Positions 19,767 to 31,761 are shown, counted from the stretch's first letter. The stretch is DNA of 64,000 nt from Blastobasis lacticolella (GCA_905147135.1 LR990064.1:13162001-13226000), one strand, 5' to 3'. The notes: generated from the sequence alone by a model not told the origin. Made by a program: numbers and translations.

Positions 19767-20752
19767 ACTAGCGGCCCGCCCCGGCTTCGCACGGGTAGTA
19801 AACCTTAACAAATTATACACCTGAACCTTCGTCATGAATCACGTTGTCTAAAACCGCACTATGTAGTTTGTGTGTGAATACCGCATGAAAATCCGTTCAG
19901 TAGTTCTTGAGTTTATCGCGAACAGACTGACAGTACGTGGGACTTCGTTTTATAATATGAAGTAATTATATTATACTTAAGTATGTACTGAGTAGTGTCC
20001 CGTTACAAACAGGACACCATATTACGATCACAAAAGTTCCAACCGTCTACTCAACCATTTTAGAGGGAAGGGGGCGAATTGGCCCCTGACGGCCGTATTT
20101 CTTGACATTGACTCCCCTCCCGTACGTACACCGTGCTGCCTAGATAGCCGAGCGGACTGAGCGGCGAACACGCGGCCTTTTTCTAATATTCACATTTTTA
20201 AACTCGTGATATCTTTCGAATGGAATGTCTGAATTGAATAATTCAAAAAGTTATATAAAGGTATTGAAGCAGTCGTAAATGTGAAGTAATTAATTTTGAT
20301 AAGGATTAATACTAAGGTACAAATAAAGAGCGTTTTTTAGCGGCGGCATTGTAATTAAATTTTGAAAATAAAAGAACACTTATTGTTACATAACTATAAT
20401 AGTTAGACATATACTGTTGCGACACTCTTTAGAGATAATGATGTGTTCTGCAAAGTCGTAGTACATTATTTTGTTCTATCATCAATAGTTTTCGCAGCAC
20501 ACGCGATGTAAGGAATTTTTTAAAGTATTTTTTTACACCTTGGGTTATATTATTGGAGTTTTATTAATGATACGTAATTTTTTAGAAAACATAATATAGC
20601 CTATGTCACTCGGGGATAGTGTAGCTTCCCAACGGTGAATGAATTTTTGAAATCGGTCCAGTAGTTTCGAAGCCTATTCATTACAAACAAACAAACAAAC
20701 AAACAAACAAAAAATCAAACTTTTCCTCTTCATAATATTATAGTATAGATAT
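19767..20752 (+). repeat. Dispersed lepidopteran repeat beginning ACTAGCGGCCCGCCCCGGC
   Basis: A roughly 1-kb non-coding repeat beginning ACTAGCGGCCCGCCCCGGCT and ending AATATTATAGTATAGAT, with a (CAAA)n run near 20685-20712. These ends recur as a very common non-autonomous repeat in lepidopteran genomes; a remnant in reverse is at 56432-56466. The class is not certain. No transposase frame is present. Confidence 0.6.
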
Positions 20753-20764
20753 TCTAGATTTTTG

Positions 20765-21162
20765 TTAGACGCGGGCTGGGTACTCGTCCCTCTAGTGGTG
20801 TCCACGCTAAGATTTGAAAGAACGTTTCTCGCTCGTACGATACGGATGTGGAATGAGCTCCCAGCCGCAGTGATTACTTTAAACTATGACATGGCATCGC
20901 ACAAGAGTTATATCAAAAATCTAAGAAGATAAAATGTATTCAAGAATATAAAATTTCATTGATGTAAGGCTTACATGCTTGTAATGGTAACCTAACAAAC
21001 TGTACAATATTTATGACAAGGTCATATTAGAGGTCTCCTTAGTAGCGGGTAACACATTGGTAGCATCCCTGGTGTTTCTGATGTCCGTAGGCGGTGGTGA
21101 CCACTTTCCATCAGGTGGCCCGCATGCCTGTTAGTCTGTCTGCCGTATCATATAAAAAAAGA
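20765..21162 (+). mobile_element. jockey-like 3' end with tail
   Basis: Reads RTFLARTIRMWNELPAAV and YDMASHKSYIKNLRR then a stop, matching 555-700. The 3' UTR block GTTTCTGATGTCCGTAGGCG, then CATCAGGTGGCCCGCATGCC, ends in an A-rich tail. Confidence 0.8.
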
Positions 21163-21309
21163 ACATGCTATGTAAGTAACATCTTCAAATTTAAGAGGGG
21201 CGAATGGTGAGTCTGTTTATTGCAAGAATTATGATAATATGTTTTGTAAGACTATCAGATTCAGATTCAGAATCATTTGATACCCAAAGTGAATACAAGT
21301 ACATTCATA

Positions 21310-21540
21310 TCATCATCATCATCATCATCACAGTCCGTAACAGTCCACTGCAGGACGGTTGGCAGGCGGGTTGCAGATCGCAGTGTTTAAATATAACAAT
21401 AGAAAATGCTGCTTTCCATTTTCCAGACTACGGAGACTCTTGATCTTTTGCCTCGAAAACATTAGTCGCCTTGTACGACACCCACGAGTGATAGGGGTTG
21501 GTGCTATTCTACTCTGCCCGGACACCACACGACATTTATA
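21310..21540 (-). repeat. Family R3 repeat, copy 2 (inverted)
   Basis: Begins with the (ATC)n complement of the ATG tail and runs through AGTCCACTGCAGGAC to CCGGACACCACACG. The block CTCCCACGAAAGGGGAG is deleted. Confidence 0.75.
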
Positions 21541-21909
21541 TACCTAGTAGTAAATACAGACAAAAAATGTGCATTCATTTAGGGCTCGTCAATAAAGGAT
21601 CAGTCTCGTATTGCTTGTTTTACTACTTGCCGTCTCAGTATTCTATAGTATCAAATAGGAGGACCATAGAAGGCGGCACTCTTGCAGCTTATCAGCGATG
21701 TCACGAACGCCAAGGCTACCTCAAATGTGGGATTCATCATTTTCGTGACGCGCAGCTCCTCCTTCTGTCGCTCTAGTAGGGGCCGAGTCTCCCTGTAGTT
21801 TAGGAGAGCAGGTCTAACGATGGTTTTATATCCCTTCAGCTTAATAGGAGTTTAGGATCGCCAATGACACCTGTCACCTCCCGCCATTTGGCCCAAGCCT
21901 AGGGGCCAG
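21541..21909 (-). mobile_element. Possible RTE-like scrap
   Basis: One minus-strand frame reads YKTIVRPALLNYRETRPLLE and LRVTKM, which resembles the post-RT region of RTE/L2 elements (VRPALLYG.E..L.K...LRV). It is short and degraded. Confidence 0.35.
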
Positions 21910-22130
21910 ACCAACACCATAGCCCATAACAGTCCACTGCAAGAATTAGGGCCTCTCCCACGAAAGAGAGGCGGGTTGGAGATCGCAATGTTATAAAAAC
22001 AATGGAATATGCTGCCCATTTTCTAGCCTGCGGAGACTAGATATTTTGCTTCAAAAACATAAGTCGCCTTGTATACCCACGAGTGCAAGGGGTTGGTGCT
22101 ATTCTACTCCGCCGGACACCACACGGCCAG
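21910..22130 (-). repeat. Family R3 repeat, copy 3 (inverted)
   Basis: CCATAGCCCATAACAGTCCA to CCGGACACCACACGGCC. It lacks a clean ATC run and has several small deletions. Confidence 0.7.
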
Positions 22131-22199
22131 ACCGTCTAACTCGAATTGAATGAAAACGCCATAGCATCAAGAGCCATATCATTTGCAGTTTGAATGAAT

Positions 22200-25152
22200 G
22201 AGATGGCGATGCGTCGTAACAAGATGGAGACGTTCAAGACGAGTTAGGTGGTCGCTCTCCGATTCACATAGTTCTTTTTGGGCCTATCCCATCTCAATGC
22301 AGTCCACCACCACCTCGAGACTGAAAAGCCGCAGCTGCTGTTCCTCACTGAGACGCAGATCAGAAGTCCGGCTGACGCGGCGTACCTCAGCTACCCAGGG
22401 TATACTCTCGAGCACAGGTTCGTTCCTCGTGCCGGAGTCTGTGTGTACGCTCGCGACGACATCTGCAATCAGCGTCTCAAATGCTTTGAAGGGTCTGGTT
22501 TGTCCATTTTGTGGCTTCTAGTGGATACCTGTCAAGTGCAAATCTTGTTTGCCTGCGTTTATCGATCCCACAGCGGGGTCCAGGAGACGACTCGTTAATG
22601 TGACAATCTAATTGAAGCGGCGGATGAAGCAAGGGAACGTTACCCCGCGGCGCAGCTGGTCATTCTGAGGGATTTCAATGCCCACCACCAAGAGTGGCTA
22701 TTCCCATACCAGGTGACCAATCATGCTGGGAGAGAGGCGCGTAAACTAGCTCTGTCGCTAGATCTCACCCAGCTAGTAAACTGCGCCACAAGGGTACCGG
22801 ATGTCGACTCCCATTCTGCCAATTGCTTAGACCTTCTGCTGACAACTGATCCGGACAGGCACTCAGTATCGGTTTCCGCACCACTGGGTACATCCGACCA
22901 CTGTCTGGTGAAGTCTGTATACGTCTATTCCCCACCCGAGCAAAGCCCATGCAACCCCCGACGGGTGTGGCGATACAAATCAGCAGATTGGGATAAGATG
23001 CGTCACTTTTTTTCGTCCTATCCTTGGCGGGAGGCATGCTTCTCTTCGGGCGATCCGTCGAGTTGTGCTGAAGCCGTTACCGCGGTTATACGGCAGGGAA
23101 TGGAATACTTCATTCCATATTCCGACGTAGCGATGAATGGCAAGTCTCGTCCATGGTTTAGTGCTGACTGCAGTCGCGCTGAAGCGCTGAAACAAGCGGC
23201 ATACTTTGCCTGGGCTGAGGTTCGAGCACATATGTCTCCGGATACTCGCAAACTGAAGAAAGCCTTTAACCTCGCCGCCAAGTCGTGCAAAAGGACGCTA
23301 CGCAGGGCTCGTTTCGACCACATAGGTCGGATTGGCACCAAACTGGCCTCTTACCCTCCTGGGAGTAAGGCGTTTTGGTCTTTGACAAAAGCGGTCGAAT
23401 CTAACTTTAGTCAATCTTCGTTACCACCATTGCTGAAACCGGATGGGACACTGGCGCATGCTACGTAAGAGAAAACAAATTTACTTGCTTCTCAATTCGC
23501 GGCGAATTCACGTTTGGATACTGTAGGTAAAACTCCACCTGCGCTGACTGCACTATGGCAGAGGTTTATATACATCAGAAAGAGATTTTAAAAATCCTGC
23601 GGAGTCTAGACGTGAACAAGGCTAGTAGACCAGATGGTATACCAGCAATAGTCCTGCGTAGTTGTGCCCCCGAGTTGTCTCAAAGATGATTGATTGGAAT
23701 TGTACCAAAGACATGGAAGCTTGCCAATGTGCAGCCCGTGCCCAAGAACGGCAGCCGCGCAGACCCTGCCAACTACCGCCCTATTACGGTTACCTCCATA
23801 CTCTGTAAGATTATGGAGCGTGCACTGAACAAGAAACTCCTCGTGCATCTTGAAGGTAACGATCTTCTCAGCGATCATCAGTACGGATTCCGCTGTGGTC
23901 GGTCAACTGGGGACCTTCTGGTGTATGCTACTCATATGTGGAGTGAGGCCATTGAGAGGCATGGCGAGGCCCTTGCTGTGTCTCTCGATTTCTCCAAGGC
24001 CTTTGACAGGGTTTGGCACACAGCCCTTTAAAGAAAGCTTCCCTCATATGGTATTCCTGCTCGCTTTTGCACCTGGATATCGGATTTTCTAAGTGAACGA
24101 TCAATCCGTGTAGTTCTAGACGGTTACACGTCTGAACTTAAGGCTATCGACGCGGGAGTTCCCCGGGGGACGTTTCTGTCCGCGACTCTTTTCCTGTTGC
24201 ATATTAACAATCTGCTTGGACCCGGTATCTTTGGGTACGCAGACGACAGCACAGTAACGGATACATATCTGTCAGATGCAAAAGCTAGCAGGGGCGATAT
24301 TCAGTCTTGTCGAGAGGCCATGGTTGGTCGCTTGAACGAGGCTCTCAAGACAGTGTCCGATTGGGGCGAAGCCAATCTAGTGTCGTTCAACGCCACCAAA
24401 ACACAGGCGAGTTTGTTTTCCGCTAAACGGAGTCCATTCCATCTAGCTCCGATTTTCCGGGGTGTCTGTAGAAATTACCGACAACCTACAGCTCCTGGGT
24501 ATCAACCAATCTCAACTTTGGACAGTACATCGAATCAAAAGCCAAGATTGCTGCAAAAAAACTTGGAATCCTCTCGAAGGTCAAGCGGTACTTCACTTTA
24601 AGGCAGTTGCTTCAATTATATCAAGCACAAGTCCGATCTTGCATGGAGTACTGCTGCCACCTCTGGGATGGAACAGCCAAATACCAACTGGCTGCTTTGG
24701 ATTCGGTGGAAAACGGGCAAAGAGATTAATTTGTGATCCGCAGTTAATTGAGGCTAAGCTGCAGAGCCTCGAGCATCGGCGTAGGGTTGCGCGTTTGTCG
24801 GTTTTCTACAGGTTGCACTTCGGAGAGTGTGCGAAGCAGTTGCACGACCTAATTCCGCCGACCCCTTTCCGCCATCGAGAGACGCGATCCGGGCGAGCGC
24901 TTCATCCTTATGTCGTGGATCTTCCAACTATCCGCACGAGTCGCTTTGGCTCGACTTTTATAATGCGTACGGCTAAGGAGTGGAATGCGTTGCCTGCGAG
25001 TGTGTTCCCTGATCAATATAATCTGGATGCCTTCAAGGCTAGAGTGAATAGGCTGTTCCTAGACAGGCATGCTCCGTCATCGGCCTCATCGTCACTTACC
25101 ACCAGGTGAGGTGGCGGTCAAATGCCTGGCTAGTAAAGTAATAAAAAAAAAA
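22200..25152 (+). mobile_element. jockey-like non-LTR retrotransposon, most complete copy
   Basis: Almost a whole ORF2, broken into frames. Endonuclease: LLFLTETQI near 22340, LVILRDFNAHH near 22660 (normally GDFN, so G to R), GTSDHCLVKSVY near 22890; frame 22713-23468 runs to LLKPDGTLAHA. RT: NYRPITVT, VSLDFSKAFDRVWH (23690-24031), AGVPRGTFLS, FGYADDSTVT (24240). C-terminus: [37 protein letters not shown] (24720-25109), then CACCAGGTGAGGTGGCGGTC and an A tail at 25142-25152. There are at least five frame breaks. No ORF1 is seen; the 5' end is truncated. Relatives: 18478, 35205, 47930, 50060 and 60456. Confidence 0.88.
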
Positions 25153-25519
25153 GGTTCATATTTACTCCACTGTATTTATTCCAATTCATTTTTGCACATC
25201 ACTTATAATTTCACTTAAAATCAGAGCAGTATCACAATATAGGCAGTTGAGGTAATTACCTTTCTTATTACAAAGGTGATTTTAAAATTACTTTATTTTC
25301 AAACGTAAATAACACTTTCTATAAAAGAAATGTGGAGACAGTTTCAAGACGCGTCACTCCTCGGCGGCGGTCGCGCCAAGAATGGCCGCCACTCCGCCCG
25401 AGTCGTGCCGGCGAGACTCTGTCAGCACGCCCTACCAGAGGGCGCACTCCCACTTCCGTTTTCATCGTCATGGGTCCGTACTATTGACCACATGATTCCA
25501 TACTATTGACCGCGATCCG
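25153..25519. other. Spacer before duplicated unit A
   Basis: AT-rich, then a GC-rich stretch at 25345-25460 containing GGCGGCGGTCGCGCCAAG. No ORF or repeat is recognised. Confidence 0.4.
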
Positions 25520-25809
25520 TCATAGTCATATAAAAAGTATAATATTGTATTGCTAGAACTATCTAGCAATAGTTTTGTTTATAAAAATAGATTTCCACAA
25601 AATAATACAAAAGCGAAATGATATTGTACTTGTATTTTTTTATATTGTATTTGATGTTGGTAATGAGAACAAAGGAAATGCTTCTGCTTGTGATACTTCA
25701 CTTTTTCTTTTCACTACTTTTATACTCGTAATCTTCATTTGATTCTTGAACTAAAATAAAAGAAAAATAAATTGTATTAAGCATTGTAAGTGAACATTGA
25801 TATTCATTA

Positions 25810-26150
25810 AGAGCGTCGGTAGCCGAATGGTATCTGACTCGTAAGCGACAGGTCCCGGTTTCGAATCCCACTGCGGTCATGCAAAAATAACTCTTTTCTG
25901 AATTATGTACATTAGTTGAATGCTAACCGAGGCTCTAACGATGAGAAACCTGCACATTCAGGCGACTGAATGTGTAACCATTACCTAACCTGGTCAGGTT
26001 CCCCTGGTAACAGGGTCACGGAGGTCAGATTGCAGTCGCTCCACTGTAATTATCTGATCTGCCAAATCCTGGATCATGGTCAAGGCGGACCTCGGGCCTC
26101 TCGTGCGCGAGAGCATAACCGGGACATTAACGCCAAGATAAAATTATAGA
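25810..26150 (+). mobile_element. SINE family 2 in unit A
   Basis: Head GAGCGTCGGTAGCCGAATGG, degenerate box B GGTTTCGAATCC, central block CATTCAGGCGACTGAATGTG, TGGTCAGGTTCCCCTGGTAA and GGATCATGGTCAAGGCGG, end ACATTAACGCCAAGAT. Confidence 0.85.
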
Positions 26151-26574
26151 GAACATTGGTATTGATACCTTTTTCTATTCTGTCTACTAATGACCTTTAT
26201 GTACGACTGTACATACGATAAAAGTAATGTTTTTTAAAAATTTTACCGAATGGATAAGGAATTACAGCTACTATAATTTATAACATTTGAGCAACGCATT
26301 AGTTTTCAACTGTAATTTTGTAACTAAAACTTTTCAAACTAAATTGAATGGCCTCTGCTTAATAAAAGTTAGAAAATTTGTGTGAACGAGAGATTCGAGC
26401 TTACTGTGACGTCCAATCCTTTTATGTTTTTGTAGATAGATTAAAATTTCATAAAATAGACGAACATATTGATTTCAGCCGTATATAGAAGTCTTTGGTT
26501 TTATCTAAGAACGTATACATTTTATAAAATATTACGAATTAAATACGAAATTTATAAATATATGTTTTTAGATA

Positions 26575-27010
26575 TTTACATAGACTTTTTAATGGATTTC
26601 TACTGACAATAAAACATTTGTGTGCGTGGGAGAAAGTTCATTTAGAACCGCACAGTTCGTAAGGTAACCAATTTGGTTCAAAGGTGTGAGGATGAACTCA
26701 GAACAAACAACGTTGTACAAGCGGTAGTACACGCAAGGGGAGGCGAAATTTCTCCGCAGACTTAGCGGCTCAATACCACTTTTGAGCATGAAATCGTCGA
26801 CAACTTTAACAAAGCTTTTTGGATCGAAAATCCAAGATGGTCGGTGCTCCCGCCCATAGATGGGAGCAATACTCCAAATAAGGACTTGAGCCTTATTAGA
26901 CGAAATCGTTACCCCAGCGTAAAGTATTGCTTCGATAAGTTAAGCACACAAAGTTTTTTAGATGCCAACATAACTTTTTCATCTAAGAGACTGCGAAACT
27001 AGACACGCTG
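26575..27010 (-). mobile_element. jockey-like C-terminal fragment in unit A
   Basis: On the minus strand: AAKKLCWHLKNFVCL, YLEYCSHLWAGAP, LKSGIEPLSLRRNFASPCVY, YYRLYNVVCSEF, HTFEPNWLPYELCG. This is the post-RT region of a jockey element, as at 150-500 and 29123-29419, with many stops. Confidence 0.75.
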
Positions 27011-27098
27011 AATATGTCGACACCTGAGATATGTATAATTTTGAAATTAGTGTAATTTTCTTCAAGTAAAATAAAAATTTCAACCTATCCGTCGGCAC

Positions 27099-27253
27099 TT
27101 ACATACTTCCGAATGGTTGTTGGAGTTGTTGTAGTAATGAGGGCAGCTTATCAATAGTGTGCAAAACCTTTTTATTCTTCTTGATGTGATCTTCAACTAA
27201 CTGGACCCTAGTGTCCTTGCTATGCCAGAAGATGTAGATCCAGCTCGTGGGGA
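27099..27253 (-). CDS. Candidate second exon of the unit A I29 gene
   Basis: Minus-strand open stretch after a weak CAG acceptor (27254), ending at TAA. In phase 1 it would join the I29 exon in frame and add about 52 residues (PTSWIYIFWHSKDTRVQLV...KKVLHTIDKLPSLLQQLQQP). It has no known domain; the C-terminal half could be a short amphipathic helix. The paralog in unit B keeps the sequence but has an in-frame TAA within the LLQQLQQ part. The upstream tract is purine-rich, unlike the strong acceptor of copy 2, and the residues do not resemble copy 2's exon 2. It may instead be retroelement or unrelated sequence. Confidence 0.3.
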
Positions 27254-27384
27254 CTGCAGCCCTCAGCTTACACTGTTTCGGACGAAGCAGTGTCGCTTTA
27301 ACCAATGACTAATGACCTCCCCTTTCATGGGATAGGTCCTTAGTTCTGCTGTGCACTGTTATGGGCTGTGATGATCATACTTAC

Positions 27385-27718
27385 TTGGGCCTTTGTACCC
27401 TTTGAAGAACTCTTCTGAAGTAAGATCAGTAAATGGCGTGATCGCAAAATAGGCAGCCCATTCTCTTCCATTTTCAAAATGTTTGCGGTTCATCTCATTG
27501 ATATTTTGCAGATTTTTCACGAAAGTTTCATAATGGCGTTGTCTATCTTTAGCACTCACATAAAACTTTAAGTATTGTGTCTGGAATTTTTTAAATAACG
27601 ACGGGGCATCGCTTATTTCGTACCAATTTAAGTAAGAAGGCCAGTTTCGTGGACGAGTCTGATTCGCCGACGCCAAATACAATGACACTGTGACAGATAA
27701 AATAATCTGCTTAATCAT
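27385..27718 (-). CDS. Secreted cathepsin-propeptide (I29) inhibitor, copy A, exon 1
   Basis: Intact minus-strand exon from ATG 27718 (context TTGCAGAAATGATTAAG). Signal peptide MIKQIILSVTVSLYLASA, then a segment absent from copies 1 and 2 (TRPRNWPSYLNWYEI), then the propeptide domain: DAPSLFKKFQTQYLKFY, the ERFNIN-like DRQRHYETFVKNLQNINEMN, and FAITPFTDLTSEEFFKGYKGP. A GTAAGT donor follows at 27384, phase 1 as in copy 2. The frame runs on into the intron only by chance. The likely role is a tight-binding inhibitor of cathepsin L/B-type enzymes, outside the cell or in the gut or haemolymph. Its upstream region (27720-27900) is homologous to the arms of units 1 and 2. Confidence 0.8.
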
Positions 27719-27719
27719 T

Positions 27720-27900
27720 TCTGCAAGTTTTTTTTAGATTGGTTATTTCAGAATGTATGAGGTAATCACAAAATTTCCATAACGTGGATAACATAACAGA
27801 AAACAATAATGAGAATATTTTTATCATTTAATTAGTAATCAATTGCGACACGAGCATAAAGTAAGCAGATGGATATGCAATACAATGCAATCGCAGAGTA
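27720..27900 (-). promoter_or_regulatory. Conserved upstream region of I29 copy A
   Basis: On the minus strand: GATTACTAATTAAATGATAA, ATTCTCATTATTG, and a TTGCAG acceptor-like site just before ATG. The order of blocks matches the upstream arms at 9460-9784 and 13040-13321. Function is inferred from conservation across paralogs in both directions. Confidence 0.45.
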
Positions 27901-27989
27901 ATTACGCGGATATGTTTTTTAATAATTAGGTAAAGTACACCTGCAGAACACTTATTGTTACATTATAAACGGTATACCCAACTCTTTAC

Positions 27990-28197
27990 ACTCGTGGATG
28001 TCGAACAAGGCGACTAATAATTTGGAGGCAAAAGATCTAGCGTCTCCGTAGGCTGGAAAACAGGCAGCAGACCTTTTCCATTATCATATTTATAACACTG
28101 CTATCTCCAAACGGCCTGCCATGCGTGGAGATTGTGGCAGTTACTTACGTGGGAGAGGCCCTAAGTCCAGCAGTGGACTGTTATGGGCTGTGATGTA
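27990..28197 (+). repeat. Family R3 repeat, copy 4
   Basis: ACTCGTGGATGTCGAACAAG through GGGAGAGGCCCTAAGTCCAG to GGGCTGTGATG. The first about 40 bases are missing. Confidence 0.7.
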
Positions 28198-28504
28198 GAT
28201 GGAATTGGAAACCGGAAAGTGGGTCTTTAACTAACAAGATTTTATTACAAACACACAAGGGGACTGGTAAAGATTAATAAAAATAGTTTGTCAGTTATAA
28301 TACATTTACGGTGATAATAATTTAGAAGTGAACAAATTAATTATTCACATAGTATCTGTTTTCCTCAACACAGAAGGTACGGCAAGTTGCAAATAGTTTA
28401 ACTTAACAGAATCGTTGATTTTTTTTTAATTTATTGCTTAAGTTAGTCATATTTACTACACGAAACAGATCAGATATATGACTTTTTGGCAAGCTCTAAT
28501 TTAC

Positions 28505-28640
28505 TAGTTTGGGCGTGTGGTGTCCGGCAGAGTAGACTAGCATAACACCAACCCCTTAAACTCGTGGGTGTGGAGATTATGACAATAGCCCATGGGAGAG
28601 GCCCTAACTCCTGCAGTGGACTGTTCTATGGGACTAACCA
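28505..28640 (+). repeat. Family R3 repeat, copy 5 (internally deleted)
   Basis: GGGCGTGTGGTGTCCGGC start, then a jump from GTGGGTG to TGGAGATTATGACAATAGCC, and the GCAGTGGACTGTT end. The middle of the family is absent. Confidence 0.65.
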
Positions 28641-29079
28641 TCCGCGGGGTGAAATAAAAACGAAGTTCATCAGCTTTCTATCGTAATGCCGCGGCGTTGA
28701 CACCCCAATTCCGTATGTGGGATTTTTTATTTTCTTAATTTAATAAGACCTTCCTTTTTCTCAAAGACTACGAATGTGATTCCGCCATACTTTGCATATT
28801 GCATATCTCTATCTGCAGTGAGCTTTCGACAGTTTTCCTTGAGAGATAATCTGGTGGCCGCCAAGGCCTAAATCCGTGCCCAAGGCATACATTCAACTTA
28901 TCCAAGACATGTACGCCAACACTCCGTTGTTCAACACTATCGTAGGCCATAGTAATCTTTTTCCAACTATGGGTCACCAGGTTCTGCCCTTAGCCTTAAA
29001 GAAGCCAACACAATGCAGAACTGAAGCATTGTGCTGGAGGCCCTCTCAACCGCAATTTTTTTTTACCACTAAGTTTTGT
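28641..29079. other. Spacer with no clear gene
   Basis: Contains a faint RTE-like stretch on the plus strand (PKAYIQLIQDMYANTPLFNTIV, near 28876-28940), resembling the RT region before the R.GVRQGD box. No intact gene. Confidence 0.4.
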
Positions 29080-29440
29080 TAACTTGTTTGCCACAAGCTT
29101 GCGGCCTGCCTGATGGTAAGAGTCACCGCAGCCTATGGACGTTTGTAATACCAGGGGCATCACCCACGCGTTGCCGACCCCGTAAAAACCTTTTAACCCC
29201 TTTCGTGAAGAACTTCATGTTGTACTCACCAGGGAAAACCTTTCCAGGTAGTTCATTCCACAACCTTAATGTGCGTGGGAGACAGTTCCTTTGAAACCGC
29301 CCAGTTCGCGACCAATTTGGCTCCAAGGTGTGAGGATGAACCCCGATGGCGAGCGGTGCGATGAAAGAATGTATGTGAAAGAATGTATTCCATGGCTCAT
29401 GAAATTCGATGGTTAGCAAGCTTAGTCAGGGTCTTGAGAC
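29080..29440 (-). mobile_element. jockey-like 3' end, inverted
   Basis: On the minus strand: GVHPHTLEPNWSRTGRFQ, RTLRLWNELPGKVFPGEYNM, FFTKGVKRFLRGRQR, then the 3' UTR with CCATCAGGCAGGCCGCAAGC (as complement). A degraded copy of a second jockey subfamily, as at 31085-31170. Confidence 0.75.
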
Positions 29441-30180
29441 CAGGGTAAATACGTGGAAGGAAGTATTAGAAAACGGTTTTTATGATGGAAAGCGGCTGCC
29501 GCCGACCAGGGCATTTTCAAGCTAAGAGGAGAAAATACAGTCCCGGCCTTTGAGATACATGTAGATATGCCTTTTAAAGAACCCCATGTTATAAGAAAAA
29601 AAAGTTGTAAAGGAAATACTACCGGCAGAGTTTATTCCACATCTTGCAGTGCCCATCATGTAAGCAGATTAGAATTATCCTAGTTTTTAAGATCTTGCCG
29701 ACTGACGCGCGAAACGGCACGAAAGCGCTGACAACCCCTTACCATCCAGGGCGAAATTTTTTGTCTAGTCACTGTGTCTGTAACCGAATCTGTCTATCCC
29801 GTGTTGGGCTCTAATGCCATTAGAGAAAGTGCCGTACACAACAATAACGCTGTCTGTATCTAGGGCGCTATTCCAGGGCGAGCCTGGCCCCTGGGTGGCC
29901 GACGAAGCCGAGTCGACACCAATGTACAATCAGTGCTTAAAGTCATAAAAAGCTTTGCCTTGTCGCAGTAACGTAATGTCATACTTTAAATATTTGAACA
30001 GTAAACTGCGTTAAACTCTCATATGAATGTCTATAAAGCTATCTAGCCACAAGGTATAATGAACTTTGTATCGCCGTATGAATTGAATTAAATTCAAAGA
30101 GAACTCCACAAAGGCTGGTTCTCGGCCTTATACATCCGTATCGGTCCACCTTGTGGGAAGCGTATCCACGCTGCGTGTTC
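29441..30180. other. Spacer, nothing recognised
   Basis: Mixed composition with no ORF above background and no repeat I can match, apart from short resemblances to jockey 3' UTR sequence near 29470-29600. Confidence 0.4.
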
Positions 30181-30385
30181 CGGTACGTGGTCGCGACTAG
30201 AAAACTTTACAGTCAAGTCAGCCATCTGCTTTGCGAGCTATCTACGCTGCCCACTGCGACTTTATAAGCTTAGCAATCCTTCGGCCTATGTCGGTGACCT
30301 TAGATGAGACTCCGAGCATAGCCCTTTCCAATGCCCTTTGGGTGACAGTGGCATTTCTTATAAGGCCCACAGTAAGCGGCAACGT
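30181..30385 (-). mobile_element. RTE-clade C-terminal scrap
   Basis: The complement of the region holding GCCTATGTCGGTGACCTTAG and CCCTTTCCAATGCCCTTTGG matches the stretch at 11900-12090 and the RTE C-terminus (A.LGVSSKVTDIGRRIAKL). Highly degraded. Confidence 0.6.
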
Positions 30386-31084
30386 CTCAATGTGTCCTTA
30401 ATTGGTATCCGAATTAAAGTCAAAGTTTAATGTTTGGAACCTTGACGATAGAAGCCTGGAAGGAAAAGCGAGTACCATCTTACTCGATTTGGCTTTAATC
30501 ATGACAAAATTTAATTCTACTAAATCTTACACTTCTGAACAGTGTAAGCTCAATCTAGATGACAACTTCCAAAATAAAAACATTGTAATTCAACAACTTG
30601 TAACCTTGTGTCTTTAATATTGTCAGTAAATTCTCGCTTTACTTTCTAGGCGCTCCAATTTAAAGTTTCTTTTTATGCTTTATTGACAAGCGAGCAAACA
30701 GCCCACCTGATGGTAAGTGGTAACTGTCGCCATAACATCTACAATTTATACATTTAAGTTACAGATAACAATAATTCAGAACCGCAGGTGCATTGTCACT
30801 GTGAGGACGAAGATGAAATGCCTCATCGCTGAATCAATTCCTAGCTTTATACAACAAGATATTCCAAATTGACACAGCTGATTTTATTCTCCAATTTCAT
30901 TCCCATAAGGCTTTGTTCATTTTAGGATACTACCTTTTGGTCCTAAAATTCACATAAAGTATACGTTGTACTCCGTTTTGGAAATTGTAAAAATTTATTA
31001 GCAATGAACAAAGACTTTACAAATTTGAATATCAAAGTAATACAATTACTGGTGAATGCAGGGCTGACTCATTCCTTGGCTAAC
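30386..31084. other. Spacer with an unsupported ORF
   Basis: A 71-codon open frame (30402-30617, plus) has no family I recognise. A jockey 3' tail scrap (GACAAGCGAGCAAACAGCCC) is at about 30680-30730. Otherwise AT-rich. Confidence 0.4.
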
Positions 31085-31170
31085 GTGTAGCAATAGCCAT
31101 CAAACGTCCATAGGCTGCGGTGACCGCATCAGGCAGGCCATAAGCTTGTTTGCCACCTTAGTAGTATAAA
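31085..31170 (+). mobile_element. jockey-like 3' tail scrap
   Basis: CAAACGTCCATAGGCTGCGG, GCATCAGGCAGGCCATAAGC, TTGTTTGCCACC and a short A tail, as the complement of 29080-29150. Confidence 0.55.
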
Positions 31171-31761
31171 AAATATTCAGTCATTGCACCATCTTTTGTA
31201 GTGGCAGCGATTTGGAAGACATTGTAGATATTGATTGTATTTCGTTTTATTACTCTATCTGTAGTCGGTCCCTCATGACTAAGGATCGTGGTCTGATGAG
31301 CACATCTTCGAGCGCACGAAATGCCTCCAACCACTACTATCCAACGCCAGCCTCACCGCGCTATTGACATTTCCCACTATGACAAGTTTTCCAGTCTGTC
31401 ATTACTCCGTCTCATGAAATGACTGAAATATGCAAGGAGCCGTTGGCGGCAGTAGGTTGATGACATTTCGTATCATAGTCATATAAAAAGTATAATATTG
31501 TATTGCTAGAACTATCTAGCAATGTGTATAAAAATAGATTTCCACAAAATAATACAAAAGCGAAATGATATTATACTTGTATTTTTGTTATATTGTATTT
31601 GATGTTGGTAATGAGAGCAAAGGAAATGATTCTGATTGTGATACTTCACTTCTTCTTTTCACTACTTTTATACTCGTAATCTTCATTTGATTCTTGAACT
31701 AAAATAAAAGAAAAATAAATTGTATTAAGCATTGTAAGTGAACATTGATATTCATTAAGAG

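Larger units (their letters stand above)
25520..27980. repeat. Duplicated unit A (direct repeat with 31473-34335)
   Basis: Starts TCATAGTCATATAAAAAGTA and ends near AACGGTATACCCAACTC. In order it holds an AT-rich start, a SINE family 2 copy, a jockey fragment in reverse, a candidate exon, an R3 tail and an I29 gene with upstream region. The other copy has the same order, so the whole block was duplicated after these insertions. It lacks about 250 bases present near 32150-32430 and most of the R3 insertion present at 33320-33580. Confidence 0.85.

Noticed and set aside
30402..30617. 71-codon ORF as a gene
   Set aside because: No recognisable domain, no conserved neighbour, and length is near the background for AT-rich sequence.
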